The notes under the pieces: generated by a model
What the model saw: the letters and a program-made list of their open reading frames with translations, nothing else
Database searches by the model: none
Told to the model about the DNA's origin: nothing
Program-made: the position numbers and the translations under genes
Shown here: in pieces, positions 1 to 16,708 of the stretch
Layout: each line of letters opens with the position of its first letter
Position numbering within the stretch: position 1 is the first letter of the stretch
From: Allodiplogaster sudhausi
Taxonomy: Eukaryota > Nematoda > Chromadorea > Rhabditida > Diplogasteridae
Reading direction: 5' to 3'
DNA length: 64,000 nucleotides
Assembly (NCBI GenBank): GCA_945643635.1
Contig: CALZFC010000006.1
Location: 11,890,001 to 11,954,000 of the forward strand

Positions 1-41
1 AAATTGCATGATCATGGATTCTCTTCCAGCTTCTTTCTCCA

Positions 42-77
<36 letters not shown>

Positions 78-1228
78 TTTCTCTCTCTACCTTCGTCGTT
101 GTCTTTGACTCTCTCTCAGATGCGTGATCACTAAATGTAAAGAATGAAGAAATCAGGAAGTAGTACTCTACCCTTGAATGCCAATCTGATGAAGTCCTCT
201 TCGCAGGCTGCAGCTGAACTCCTCCACTCAGCCCGTCTCTGCCTGTTGATCTCGACCACAGTGGGCGTGCTCTGCCTTGTCCTCCTGACTGCCCTTGTCT
301 TTCTCGTTGTCTGCTCTCGTCTCCCCTCTCCTCGACTCCCAACCCCTTCCCTTGTACACTCTCTCTTTCCCTCTTCCAAGCATACCGGATAGCTTGGAAG
401 CCTCTACAGCTTTTGATCCTTTTCTCCATGAGAATGTTGAAGTGGCTTCCCCTCTTTCTGTCTCGAACCCTCCTTATCTAAACACAATCTCTATTTGTAT
501 GCCTGTCTCTCTGTCTCAGTTTTCATTGTTTCTTCCACTTTTCTGACCAGAGACATCCATGGATGACCAAACGGGTACTTCTTGGCCTTCTCGCCTTCAG
601 CCGTAATCACTCGGCTTTTCTCACCAAATACAAATCTCTTCTTACATTGTATAAATAAATATATACATCACAAAAAAAAACAAGAAAATTGTTGATCGGC
701 AGCACAAATGCAAACATTAGCACTCTTGTTTTTGAGAAGTCTTCTCATTCTGCGAACTGTTTTGGGATCAAATGACATTGAGAGCGAATTGGAATGTCGG
801 CCAAATTACTCAAAGAGGACTAGGAAAAACCGAGTGACCTTCCACTAGGAACAGCGCGCATTACAAACATCTCTTAAGTTTCGGCCAGTGATCCAGAAAA
901 CCAGAAACAGAATTACACATTGGGGAAAATGTTGCTTTTTTTTTGTTTTATCCAACTTTCTTTTCACTTTACTCATAAAAGGGTCTTCAATGCTCATCTC
1001 TGTATCAAGTGCGCTAAATAAGAGTCTACAAATAATTTATGCAACGGATTTCTTCGAGCCATGAAGAGATGCATAATATTAACTGGCAAAATGAGTCAAA
1101 ACTCGTGTTGTCATTAAGTCAGGCGATGTCATGAGCATTTCACTGAGAGGGCCATGGCAACATTGACTGGAGAAGGGGGGAGGGAATGAGGAGAGGGAGA
1201 GAGCAGAAAGAACAAGAGAAGAGAGAAA

Positions 1229-1264
<36 letters not shown>

Positions 1265-1705
1265 GAGAGGGGGATGAGTATGCAGCATAATATAATAGTC
1301 ATTAACAGAAAATATATGTCATGGCCGCAAATGGAATGTAGCTCAAAAAATCTGAGCGATCAAATTTGAGCAAATAAGCATGGTCACTCCCTTTCTAACA
1401 CAGAGGCTGAAGTACCGTATTTCAGAGTAGGAAAAAATTATGAAGCAAATATTTGAAAAAAAGAAACTGGTATGGCAACGAAGGATTTGACACCGAGCGA
1501 ATTCAACGGCACTGGCAGTTTTGGAAGGATCGGGGAGAGTTGAGGCGGAGTGAGCAGAGTTGACTAGAGAAGAACAGAGAGAGGAGACGCAGACATGGAA
1601 CAGTAAAGACAGAGCAGGACAGGAAAGACTCGACTGAGAATGCGGAGTTCAGAAACTTCAAGTGGTGGAAATGGACAAAATTGGTGAGGACTGGAAGACT
1701 CTCTT
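1..1705. other. Non-coding flank downstream of beta-catenin
   Basis: No convincing gene was seen here. The stretch is the 3-prime flank of the minus-strand beta-catenin gene. It holds a CT tract at about 42-88 and a GA tract at about 1221-1262. The open frames over the tracts are serine/leucine or arginine/glutamate runs produced by the repeats. The rest is moderately AT-rich sequence without recognisable coding. Confidence 0.6.
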
Positions 1706-4700
1706 CTATTGATTGTAATCATAAGATGTTTGATGAGGATACTCTCGTGAGGTTGATAGAGGAGGTAGAGAAGAGGAGGCAGAGGGGCAGCCAAGGGGGA
1801 CAGAGTCCAGAGGGGCATGGGAGGAAGACTCGGGAGAGTTGTAGAGGGCGGAGGAGGGGGGATCGTAGCAATGGGAAGTGCCATCCGACATGAAGAATGG
1901 GTCGAAGGAATCTCGGAGAGACGGACTCAGGCCATTCGGAGAGGAAGGCGAGCAGAAGACATTCGCGAAGGGGTCTCCGTCCAGGGGAAGATCATCCGGC
2001 CAAGCACCGATTGGAGAGGCCGCTGGAGCCTCTGCGCCGGTAGAGTGACCACTCGGGCCAGGGGCAGAGTGATCGAGAGAGCAGGCAGAAGGAGGAGGGT
2101 AGGAGGGGGCGAGGGAGGCAGACTCAGAGACTGTATTGAAGTGGGCAGGCGGTGGCTGAGAAGGACGAGGGAACAGACGCATGCAGGCAGCTCCGGCTGG
2201 GTAAGCTGAAAGAGTAAGACGAGAGAGTGAGGGAGTGACAGAGAGAGAGAGAGAAAAAAAGAGAGACAGAGAAAGAGAGAGGACAAGGAAAACTACTAAC
2301 CATAAGCCCTATCAGGATATCGCATAAAGTGCTGAAGTTGATGGAAGAGATGGACATTGGAGGCCATAGTTGCCGCAGTCTGAGCAGGAGAACATCACAC
2401 GTTAAATTTCGAAAGTTAATTTAATTCCGTGAATAATAGTTTAAGAAAAACAAAAGTGATTCAATGGCAACTTTTATTTACTCATTCACAATTTTAAGAA
2501 TAGCATTACAAGACATTCCATACGATATAATTAGCAGAGCAGACCTGCGGATGGTGAGAGAGCGCTTCAATGAGTTTGAGTGCGGAGATCTTCATCTCGC
2601 GGTCGTCTTCGAAGACTTGGAGGAGGCAGAAGATGGGGAGGAACACGCACTCGTTGCCCACGAAGGAGTTCACTGGCTGCAGCAGATGATGCACGGTCTG
2701 AAAGGGAAGACTTCCCATCTCTCGCTCTCTGCTTCTCTCTCCCTCACAGTCACTCTCTTCCACTTTCTAGCTCTCCGCCTCTCTCTCCTTCATAGTCACT
2801 CTCTTCCACTCTCTCGCTCTCTGCCTCTCTCTCCTTGCCAGTCACACTCTCATAATGCATAACAGTTCCTCGCTCTCAACAATAACCAATTGACTGGAAT
2901 AGAAGAAAGAGACCTCTTCTAGCAGTTGTCTGTCTCTACAAAGCGAAGCCATCGTCCAGAGAGTTGAGCTCACCAACTCAGACACTTTGACATTCTCCAC
3001 GAAGTACGGCTAAAAGAAAGGGGACTGCTGAGAAGAAGATCAAATAATCTATGACATATAAAACGTAATACTATATAGAACATGTTGGGTATCGAACCAC
3101 TCCGGGCTGAGTGAGCGGGAGTTGGTTGAGAGAGACGCGGAGGAGGATGGAGAGTTGGTGGATGAAGCTGATGGGGGTGTGCTCGTGGGGATGGATGAAG
3201 CGGGTGGAGTGGAAGGCAGGAAGAGAAGAATCCAGTTGGCATGTCTATAATCTCTTGTCCACTTCGTATATCTTAGGATATATGTACATCCATATAAACA
3301 TACATACACCACAAATTAAGCATTTTTTTAAATAGAAGAAAGTGAGCGAGAAAAGGATAATTAATTGAAAATATTATACGACACATGCAAATTAATGAAG
3401 TGACCTGTCTGAGAATGAGCATGGTTTCCCTCAGAAGAGCTGGTCTCATCTTGACGAGTCTCTCGAGGAGAGTGTCCGGGTATTCCATGAGGAGAGTGCA
3501 GACATCGCCAGCCGCGGAGTGGCGAGAGCAGAGTTGGCGGAGGCAGCAGAGAAGACTCTCCTGCAAGCAATGCTCTCTCATCTCATTGCCATCGCTTCGA
3601 TCGCTAGCACAACGTATTTATAGATATTTACACGATTTTAAGCATAATACTGATGAAATCGCAAGAACTAACAAAATAAAAAAATATTGTAAGTGTACGA
3701 TAAGTGATAAGCTCGCCTGCATCTCCTCGGTCTGCTCCGCCTCTCTGTCCGTTCTCACAAGAAGACGTGAACTTTCCATTAGGGCACGGAGCAAGTAGGA
3801 AACGCCGTTGTTCTTCACCACGAACTCCTGACAGTGACATCATCAGAGGCAAAGGGGACAGGAGAGAGACCGAATCAGGACAGAGAAGTGAGAGAGAGAG
3901 AGAAATTGGCGGAGGGAGAGAGAGAGGGAGAGGGAGAGAGAGAGAGAGAGGACTAACTTTGTGCAATCGGTTGTTGGCCACCATATTGGAGAGAGTCTGA
4001 ACAGCATAGAGAGTGATTGTAGGATTTGCATGGCCGAAGAGACGAAGGACTCCAGCGAGAACTGGAGAGCAATCCGCGATGGGAGGAGGAGGACAGGATG
4101 AGGGGGCAACGGGGGAACCAGAAGGGGGTCCTGCCATTTGGCCTTGAGCTGGCACAATGGAGATAGTTCGAAGGCATTCCAGAGTCACGAGGACGAGACG
4201 CTCAGAAGCGTGGGCGAGACGGGGATGAAGCACCTCGCGGGCACCGCAGCCAGCCACCAGATGAGGGTTCTGTACACTCTCCACTCTCTCTCTCTCTCTC
4301 ACTCTCTCTTCTCAGTATGCATTCATGCATGTCTTTCTCTGTCACAACCCACTCTCATTCACTCCGCCTCTCTCATCATCACACACTCTCTCATCCCACA
4401 CGCTGTCATTACCTTGCCATTTCTCCAATTCAGGCAGCCTGGCTCCGCCCATAAATACCGTAGATTGTCACGAATGAGTGAGAGAGCATGCGAATGGAAG
4501 AGAGATAAAGAAAACGCACCAGGCTGGCCAGTTGGGAGAGAATCCGAGTGGTGCGCCAGAGAAGATTCTCGTAGACACCACGAGAGAGAATCTCCAGAAG
4601 CACTTGCACGCCTCCCAGTTCCATGAGGTGAGTCTGGTTGTGAGAGAGGAGAGAGTGAAGAAAGGGAAGAGAGAAGAGAGAGATGAAGAAAGGGAAGAGA

Positions 4701-4972
4701 GAGATGAAGAAAGGGAAGAGAGAGGAGAGAAATGAAGAAAGGGAAGAGAGTACAGGAAGAAGAAAGAGAGATCAAAGAGAGAATAAAAGAGAGAAAGAGT
4801 ACTTTCTGCTCGTTGCTCTTCTCGCAGAGAACGCGGACGAGATCGACGATGATCGGAAGGAGCTTCTCGTTTCTCTCCACTCGCAGCACCGCCACCGTCG
4901 GGGCAAGGGCGCGGCAACGGCGGATCTCTTCTACCGCACTCTCAAAGGTCTCTCACTCAACCTCAGTCCTTA

Positions 4973-5019
<47 letters not shown>

Positions 5020-6453
5020 GTCTGCCTGTCTCTCCCTGTCTCTCTCTGTCTGTCTCTCTTCTCTCTCAGTTCTCTCAGTGCCAGCCTGGTTCGCGCTCTC
5101 TTCCCAGCTTATTATGCACATCCTCTTTTGCTCAATTCAAGAAGAAAGCCATCCTTCGAACCTGGGCCTCTCTATCGGAGAGTATGGAGTGAAGGGATAG
5201 AATGGCATATTTGTATCCGTTGCTTCTCGGCCTGGAGAGAAAAAATCTAGGAAATTAAATTGGATTGACTTAAAAGAAAATTTTGGGGGAGTATAAGATT
5301 AATCTTTTGTAAGCAGCTTACGTGATATGCATGAGAAGCTGCCGCACAATGGCGGGCTCTTCTACCACGAGACGAACCACACTCTTCAGTCCCTCAGGGT
5401 GGGAGCAGAGATGGAACAGAGCACCAAGGGCCGCCCGCACTATTCCCTGCAATTCATTTATTTATCTTGTTGTTAGAACACTGTGAGAATTTAGATAGGT
5501 TATTACAACTTTCCTTCGTAAAATGGCTCATTCGAATGATAAGTTGTGAACCGGATTGGTCTGCCGCCTCGTAAGGACATCCTGGAGAGCCTCGGGGGCA
5601 CACGAGCCATGGAGAATCCTCTCCCTCCGCGGATCTCTCGGGTCTCTTTCGCTGTCTCGCTTCGCGATATTCTGCATGATGCACACGGCCTTCTGCACCA
5701 CGGCCTGGAGATTGCACATCATAAAGGCTGCCATGAATGAATGGCGGGCACCTCATCTTCGTCTCTCATCAAGTCAATCAGCTCAGGCACTCCGCTGCTC
5801 TCGTATCCCCCGCGAGAACGGCAGAGGGAAAGGCGTTCGAATCGATATCTTCAACCATGAATCATTAGAGGGAAGGCACGGAGAGAGAGAGGAGGGAATA
5901 AGAGGAATTGGAGAGCTGAACAAAGAATGACAACCAAGGGAGGATACCTCTGCTGGTCTGTCAACTCTTGTCTGTTCGGATCATCAACAACAGAGGACAT
6001 CGAAGACATCTCGGAAGGATGAAGAGACATCAGAGACGGAGTCTTAATGGTCTGCTCCTGAAGCTCCTTTTCATCTCTATGCTTCCACCGTTATATCTCC
6101 TTCTCTTTCTTTATCTCTGTCTTTCTCCTTCTTTTCTTTCTTTCTCACTCCCCTTCTCTCTCTCTCTCTCTCTCTCTCTCTTTGATTCTCCCTCGGCCTC
6201 ATACCTCACTCTGCACCATGGTTTGGACTCCGCTGTCAAAGTTGCGATTCTGCCAGCGTGCAATCTTGAAGTTGTCCATAGCAGATGGGGCCGTCTGCGG
6301 GTGTGGAATGGGAGGCCCGGGCAGACTACCAGGGGGTGCGGAGCTGGCGGAGGGAGCGGGGCCAACGGAGGCCATGAGGGGAGCTTCGAGTGCCGCCGCC
6401 GGCTGATCTCCTTCCGTTTTAATGGGCGGCGGTGACAACCGCCCTGGGATATT
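1706..6453 (-). CDS. arm: Beta-catenin / armadillo (multi-exon)
   Basis: Predicted beta-catenin, which links cadherin to alpha-catenin at junctions and acts as TCF co-activator in Wnt signalling. The N-terminal exon (about 6453-6205) has WQNRNFDSGVQT, resembling the DSGxxS phosphodegron region read by GSK3 and beta-TrCP. Armadillo repeats follow leftwards: VPELIDLMRDEDE and AVVQKAVCIMQNIAKRD (5790-5560), a repeat at 5455-5335, YKYAILSLHSILSDREAQ (about 5220), IVDLVRVLCEKSNEQK (about 4890-4795), VYENLLWRTTRILSQLAS (about 4620-4530, close to the vertebrate EKLLWTTSRVLKVLS segment), TLSNMVANNRLHK and the VVKNNGVSYLLRAL repeat (4010-3740), and CLRQLCSRHSAAGDV (about 3545). The last exons are repeats at about 2739-2530 and 2380-2290 and a Ser/Pro-rich acidic tail ending YDYNQ at 1706. 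At least one intron is only about 47 bases. The first exon opens at a TTCAG splice acceptor (6454) with no ATG before the coding frame, so the true start is either a further upstream exon or an internal Met. Family identity is strong; exon limits are approximate. Confidence 0.88.
4641..4750. repeat. Purine tandem repeat in a beta-catenin intron
   Basis: Four imperfect copies of a 22- to 30-base unit containing GATGAAGAAAGGGAAGAGAG. It is intronic, and the lysine/glutamate frames across it are artefacts. Confidence 0.85.
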
Positions 6454-7037
6454 CTGAATATTCTATTTTCATTGCAATTTTTTTATCCTTAATGTTTTAG
6501 AATTTGACTATTTTATGCAATCAAATTAGATAAAATTGTTTTCCTAAAGTCTCCCCTATTCCCAGTCAAGGCTGTAGATCATATTTAGGTATTCGACAAC
6601 GATAGAAATGGCGTCAAGGAATTGGAAAACAGTTTGCTTTGCATCATCAGATAAAAATTCTCGTCGGCGATCTTTTTCGTCTTTTTTTTCAACCTTGACT
6701 GAACGCGCCAAATAGAAGTGAAGAGATGGAGCGGGGCGATTAGAAGGGAAATATGAACAAGGAATCGGAGAGAGTGTGAGAGAAGGAGAGAATGAGAGAA
6801 AAGGAGAGAGTGAGAGAGAAGGAGAGAGTGAGAGGGACGAGGGTGATAAAGAAAAGAAGATTGACCAAATTAAGAGACTCGCAGCATGTGGTCACCACAC
6901 AGCAACACATTTGTAAGAATCAAGACAAAGGAATGCGAGATCTAGCCAGGAGAGAGAAGCAGGGTGGTACCGCAGCAGAAAGAGACTGAGAGGGATGCAA
7001 ACGGAGAAACAGAGAGAGGGGCAGAGCGAGAGAGGGG

Positions 7038-7077
<40 letters not shown>

Positions 7078-7425
7078 GAGGGAAAAGGGAGCGTTAGTAT
7101 GAGTGTGTTAGACTGAACATGACTATACGACTAGCCGATAAATTCTAGATTCTTTTATGGAGATATGAACTCATTATTTCCTCTCATTTTTAAGATACTT
7201 GCGAGGAGTCTTTTTTTCTAAATTAAATACCTCTGAAAATAGCTAACCGAAGTAGAGCGCATGAGAGAGAGAGAGAGCGGCAGGGGAGTCGCTCTCTCTG
7301 GCAGAGCCTGCAAGTGGCAGATCATTCAACGGATCAGACATCATCAAAGCATTGGCGAGGACACGAAGAGAACGAGAGATGTCAAGGGAGCAAGCGAAGG
7401 AGAGAGAGCTGAGGGAAGAGCAGGG

Positions 7426-7470
<45 letters not shown>

Positions 7471-7824
7471 AGACCCAGAGAGCACGAAAGCGAGATCACC
7501 CACGGCGTTGTCATATCTCAAATGAATGCCGCATGCGGGTGATCGCAAGAAACGAACAAACTGTGAGAGTATGTGAATAAATGAAGAGGAGTAAATGGTG
7601 ACAGCTGAGACGAGTCTCTCTTCCTAGCTCACTCTCACCCTTCCTTATCTCTCCCTCTCTTTCTCTTCCACCCTCTCTCTCCCTCTCTCTCCTTTCTCTC
7701 TCTCCCTTGACTGCAGCAGTCGGCGGGTGCCTTGAGCGTAGCGGAAGACAGGCTGCTCACTGCAGTGTCACTCCCTTCTTATCTTTCATTCAAATCGATC
7801 GACTAGAAGAAAAGAAGTGGCTGA

Positions 7825-7866
<42 letters not shown>

Positions 7867-8279
7867 TAGGAGAGAGAGAACGGGAAAAATGATGAGATGA
7901 AAGAGGCGAGAAGAGATTGAAAGGAGAGAGAGAGAGGAAAAGGTGTGAAGTCTGTATTGCCAGTCGTTTTCATCTACAGGAATAAACCGTTATGCTGCAA
8001 TTGAATGAAGCTCAAGGGGCTGATAACGATGGGGGGAGGAAAGGGAAGAACTGAAAGAGGAAGGCAATGAGTGTCAAAGATAAAAGGGAGACGGTAAAAT
8101 ATGGCGGATGGACTAAGAAATCGGGGAAGCGAAGGGAAGAGTGAACATGGGAGGGCAGCACAAGCAGACGCGTGCCCGCCAGTTAACACATCTGGTGAAT
8201 TAGGAAGAATGGGGTGGACGAAGACTGATGGTGGCGAATCCATGTGGGGGTCAGGAATGTCCAATGGAGATGAAAATGC

Positions 8280-8325
<46 letters not shown>

Positions 8326-8346
8326 AGAGAGAGAGAGCGAGAGAGC

Positions 8347-8386
<40 letters not shown>

Positions 8387-9429
8387 GGGCGAGAGAGAGC
8401 GAGAGAGCGAGAGAAAGAGAGAGAGAGAGAGGGAGAGAGAGGGAGAGAGAGGGAGAGAGAGAATGAAATAAGAATGCGAATTATATCGGTCGTTCTGAAA
8501 CAAAACGGCAGGTGAAGCTGGAAAAGCAGAACGAGTTATCGAGATAAAGTTAAAGTAGAAGGGAAAGAGAAAACAGAAAAAAAACCAATAGGGAGTGAGA
8601 GGAGATGGTGAATTGGAATGACCAATCGGAGAGTGAAAGGGTTAGGAGCACATCTGCAATGAGTTAGAATGAGGTGACTGAATGAGGCGGAGAGGTGAAG
8701 CAGCTGAGGAGAGGGTCAAGGAGAGTGAATTCAGGAGATGAGAATGAGAGAGAGGAAGAGAGAGAGAATGAGATAGAGAGAGAGAAAGAGAGAGAGAAAG
8801 AGAGAGAATGAGAGAGAGAGAAAGAGAGAGAAATAGCGAGGAAGATGATATGAAAACTAGGAATAAGATGAAAAGAGGTGGCAATTCCTTGAAGTGAGAG
8901 GGAGGAAGACTCCTTCGTCCGCATCTGCACCCTCTCCAAGGCAGACAAGACAAGCCAAGAGACAAATGAGTCCGCTTCCGAGGCAGGCCGCAGGGGCTGA
9001 TAGATGGATGGCTTATCGATATGAAGCTAGGATTGGAGAGGAGAGAGAGTGAGAGAGAGAGAGAGAAAGAGAAAGAGAGAGAGACGGAGAGAGAATAGGA
9101 GAGGGCGGAATATGTAGAGACCGGGGTATGCCGTGCTTAGATTTTCTTCATTCTTCTCTCACTCCCATCTCTCTCTCTCACTCTCTCTCTCACTCTCTCT
9201 CTCTCTCATTCTCTCTCTCTCTCTCATTCTCTCTCTCTCTCATTCTCTCTCTTTCTCTCTCTCTCTCCATGTTGCCGTCCATGGCATTGTCTAACCCATA
9301 CTCATCTTCCTTCCTCTGTTATTCGTGTGCGGATCAAGAAAGGATTTGACCGAAGCTGATCTACGCGCATCTGGCACCAGGAGACAGTCAACTGTCAACA
9401 AGAGATCAGAAACAGAGAAAGAGAGAGAA

Positions 9430-9505
<76 letters not shown>

Positions 9506-9782
9506 GAGAGATGCGGTATGAAGAAATAAGAATTGGAAAGTTACCAGATGTGTGAATGAGAAGGAGAGAAGAGCGAAGATAAGGAAAGACAAAGGGGAGT
9601 GGGACAGATGGTATGGAAAGGGAGAAGAGCGGCTGAAGCTTCTTCTCACGAGTGCAGCAGACAGATTCACACATCAGGGAATAGCAGATACAGTCACGGC
9701 ATCACAGAGGATTAGAAGTAGCCGGGGGCTAATCCACATGACAACACTTTACAGCGAGACAGAGAGAGAAAGAGAGGAAGAG

Positions 9783-9825
<43 letters not shown>

Positions 9826-10387
9826 AAGAGAGAAGCAAAAGAACAAGAATGAGAGTAAGAGAGTAAGGGAAGGAGAGAGTGGATAGAGAAGCGAAAGCAT
9901 AGCTGAGATTGTTGCGCCAATAAAGCAGCTGATGTGTTACATTTGAGAGAGAAGGGAAGCGGAGAGGGGACACGGGCTTGGAAGAAGAGAGGAATAACCA
10001 TCTCTTCGTCAATGAAGATGGGAACGGCGCTTCTCAATTGACGTAAGTTTGATGGAAAGGGTGCTTGGAAAATGGGAGACGCCAGAAAATTAGGAAGAGG
10101 AATGGGATGGGAGATACGGAAAGTGACCACTCGGAAGGAAGCATGGCCACGCTTGAATTGGACACCCCATCCCTCTCGTTTCGTGAAATACAGAGGATGA
10201 ATGCCGCCCAACTCCTTTTGCTAATACCAATAACATTGAAGAATCACGAACGAGACGCGTTTATTCTCTTCATATGAACGATGAAACATTGAGAGTGTAA
10301 AAAACCGAAGAAAAGACTCTCCCCTTATGCTTAACGATCAATCAAATCGTCGCCCTAATAAAGCGACCGGGGATCAATGAAGAAGAA

Positions 10388-10446
<59 letters not shown>

Positions 10447-11119
10447 GAGAGAGAGATACGAAGTTAAAAAAGGGGAGAACGAGCAGAAGAGTGGAAACAA
10501 CGTGGATAAAATGGTAGCAAAAATGTAACTGAAAAAATAACGAAAGGAAAGCGGTTGAGTTCAATAGTCAAAAAGAACAGAACAAACTAATGTAAACTCA
10601 GTCAAGCTAACAAAAATTCTTTGTATACAATCTAATAGATTTCAAATAGCATGATACAAAGGAAAGTACAGACAATTTCTAATAAATAAAATGAACTAGC
10701 TGAAATGAATATGAAAGGTATTAACAACCTGTGGCTGCTATTTACCTTGGCCAGAACCAAGAGAATGTGACAAGTTAACTTACATCACAACTCCAAATCA
10801 ATCGAAACTACTGAAAAAGTCGGCCATAGAAACATGTGAAATACCTAAGGATCTCTACTAAACAAATAAAAGCGAGCTTTCATTTAAATAATAACAGTCG
10901 CATTATTATTGAGACATCCTCCTTTGGTCCAAGGAAGAATGAAAGAAAACCCGGGGAAACAGCGAATTCGTTATCAAGAGAAGCAGGCTACTTGGCACGC
11001 GAGATCAATGATGGAAAAGAGAGCTCGTCAATGAACTGCATGAGGTGAGAGGGAGAGAATGGAGAGTGGCAGAGAAGCAGAGAAAGAGGAGAGAGAGAAG
11101 CAGAGAGAGAGAGAAGGAT
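6454..11119. other. Repeat-rich intergenic region
   Basis: About 4.6 kb with no supported gene, lying between the start of beta-catenin and the end of the SLC49-like gene. It is dominated by purine tracts on the plus strand: (GA)n at about 7037-7074, 7430-7467, 7829-7862, 8286-8462 (compound GA/GAGC/GAGAAA), 9429-9502, 9787-9824 and 10390-10458. CT tracts occur at about 7617-7700 and 9160-9270. Open frames across these tracts are repeat artefacts. The unique segments between tracts show no domain I recognise. An upstream beta-catenin exon or promoter may lie here but cannot be placed. Confidence 0.6.
8286..8462. repeat. Compound GA microsatellite
   Basis: About 177 bases of almost pure GAGA interrupted by GAGC, GAGAAA and GGGA units. 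It is one of the longest of the many GA/CT tracts in the window. Confidence 0.95.
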
Positions 11120-14744
<3,625 letters not shown>

Positions 14745-14925
14745 CTCAAATCAAACGAATACAGCCGAGCTCACTCAAATGTCTATCAGAGGTTTAGAAG
14801 AACGACACTCAATTCAGAGAATAACAGCATGGCGGATATAATGAAGCCTTTCATCAATCCGGATGACGTATTTGGTATGATTATGATACGGGATGACATG
14901 AGAGGTGAGTAGAGGAGGAGAGAGC

Positions 14926-14972
<47 letters not shown>

Positions 14973-16708
14973 GTTAGGAATGCCTTGCAAAAGCCTGTAC
15001 ATATCTCTGAGAAATCCCAGCTGAGACTACAAAAAGTAGACAGCCCGCCAAGACAACAGAGCATTCCGTCTACGAATGATAAGAGAAACGGAAGAAGTGG
15101 AAGATAAGAGCAAAGACTATGAAGGGGATTACTGGGAAGGAATCGCATTTCACAAACGAGTATAAAGGGCAAAGAAGGCAAGGGTGTGAAGGGAGCAACT
15201 TCTAAAAGGAGTGCTGAAGATAAAGGAAGAGTAAAAGAGAAGGATTCCTTTCTCTTGCAATCATCGATTACGCGCATTTGGAAGCAAGAAGGGAAGATTG
15301 GCAGGAGGAAGGGGAAAGAAGGCAGCGATAGCCGCGCTCTCTGCAAAAAGTCATCACCAAAGTAACCCTTATACTTCAATCAAACAGCCAACGGAAAAGT
15401 CTTTGAAATAGGAAGGGGAAAGTGCACGACAAGGACTGATAAATATGTTAGGATTGACATTTGCGGAAAGTCGTTCTTTTACGACAAGTAATCCACGACC
15501 ACTACGATAAAAGAATCCCTTGCGTCAGTACCTTTAGCAAAGCTCAATCCAACAATGAAAGATGTTCGGGGTAAGGAAACCCGTGAGGCATGTCAGTGCA
15601 GACAATGAGGACTCATGAAGGAGGAGAAAAAGAAGACTCCGAACGAGGAGAAGAAAAAGGGAAGAATGACACAAGGCAAGGGAGAACATAAGAAGAGTTG
15701 ACGGATGGTGGGTGGCAGTGCGGGAGAGTTAAAAAGAAACACAATTAGGACGAGTGAGAGAGACAGAGAGACAGAGCGAGCGAGTGAGAGAGAGAGAAAG
15801 ATAGCGAGCGAGAGAGTAAGAGAGATGAAAGGAGAGAAGTAGAAAAATAGAGGGCGGTGGATTCTGCCGGCTTGAACTCACACGCTTTCCGATCCGGGTG
15901 GCTCACGCAAAATATGAAGAAAACAGAAAGACAGCAAATACGATCGATGCGAGCGTTTCACAAGCAGAAAAAGCAGAAGGAAGTTATGAGAGGGACGCTC
16001 GGCGTGACTCAGACCGCGTAGATGCGCTTTCTATCACTCCTCCTCTCTCTTACTCCTTTTCTCCCCTCACTTCTCTCCGTCTTACTCTCTCTCTCTCTTT
16101 CTCCCTCGCTCTCTCCTCCCCTTTTCTCTCTCTCTCCCATTTCTAGTAAGTCACAACTACAAATTCCCAAGCAAGCAACAAACAAACATCCACACGTCGA
16201 GGGTTCAAACCTCTAAGATGCCATTTGCCAGATATAAAAGGTCAAGTTTATCAGATATGAATAGATGACTGTCATAAGAATGACGACTACATCCGATCAC
16301 CGTTCACCAAGGGTTAAAGGGTACAAGAGTACAGTATCCATTAAGCATATCAACATCGCGATACCAGTAGATGGTCAGAGTTAGGAATGCAATGGAGACG
16401 AAAGCAGAAGGGCAACAGTTCTCATATCGCAGATCGAATCCGGTCACCAAATCCATAATATGCAACAATTAGAAGTCTAGGGTTAGTCGGAATATAAAAG
16501 AGAAGGCGACTAGCACCACATTGGAAGAGACATTCTCACGAGAATATGTATAGACAATATAACCTCTGTATTACATAATTAAACAAATAGTAACTTTGTT
16601 TTTTTTCTCTCGTAATTGTGCGTATCTCCGAGAATGGAGTAAAAATATTCACAAGTCGTCGTCCGTTATTGTCATCCCGAAGGTCGAATTGTGTGTTCCA
16701 AGCGACCC
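14745..16708. other. Intergenic, no gene seen
   Basis: About 2 kb between the start of the SLC49-like gene and the end of SNX17. A GA tract lies at about 14929-14969 and purine-rich clusters at about 15740-15840. CT clusters lie at about 16030-16140. The frames present lack codon structure or family resemblance. Confidence 0.55.

Noticed and set aside
8101..8466. 121-residue plus-strand frame rich in Arg/Glu
   Set aside because: It is translated GA microsatellite with no complexity outside the repeat. The same applies to dozens of Leu/Ser and Arg/Glu frames across the window.
14786..15379. 197-residue minus-strand frame upstream of the SLC49-like gene
   Set aside because: Half of it is microsatellite. 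The remainder has no recognisable domain and no splice context.
16185..16225. GGGTTCAAACC, a B-box-like sequence
   Set aside because: No A box or paired stems lie upstream at tRNA spacing, so it is not a tRNA gene.
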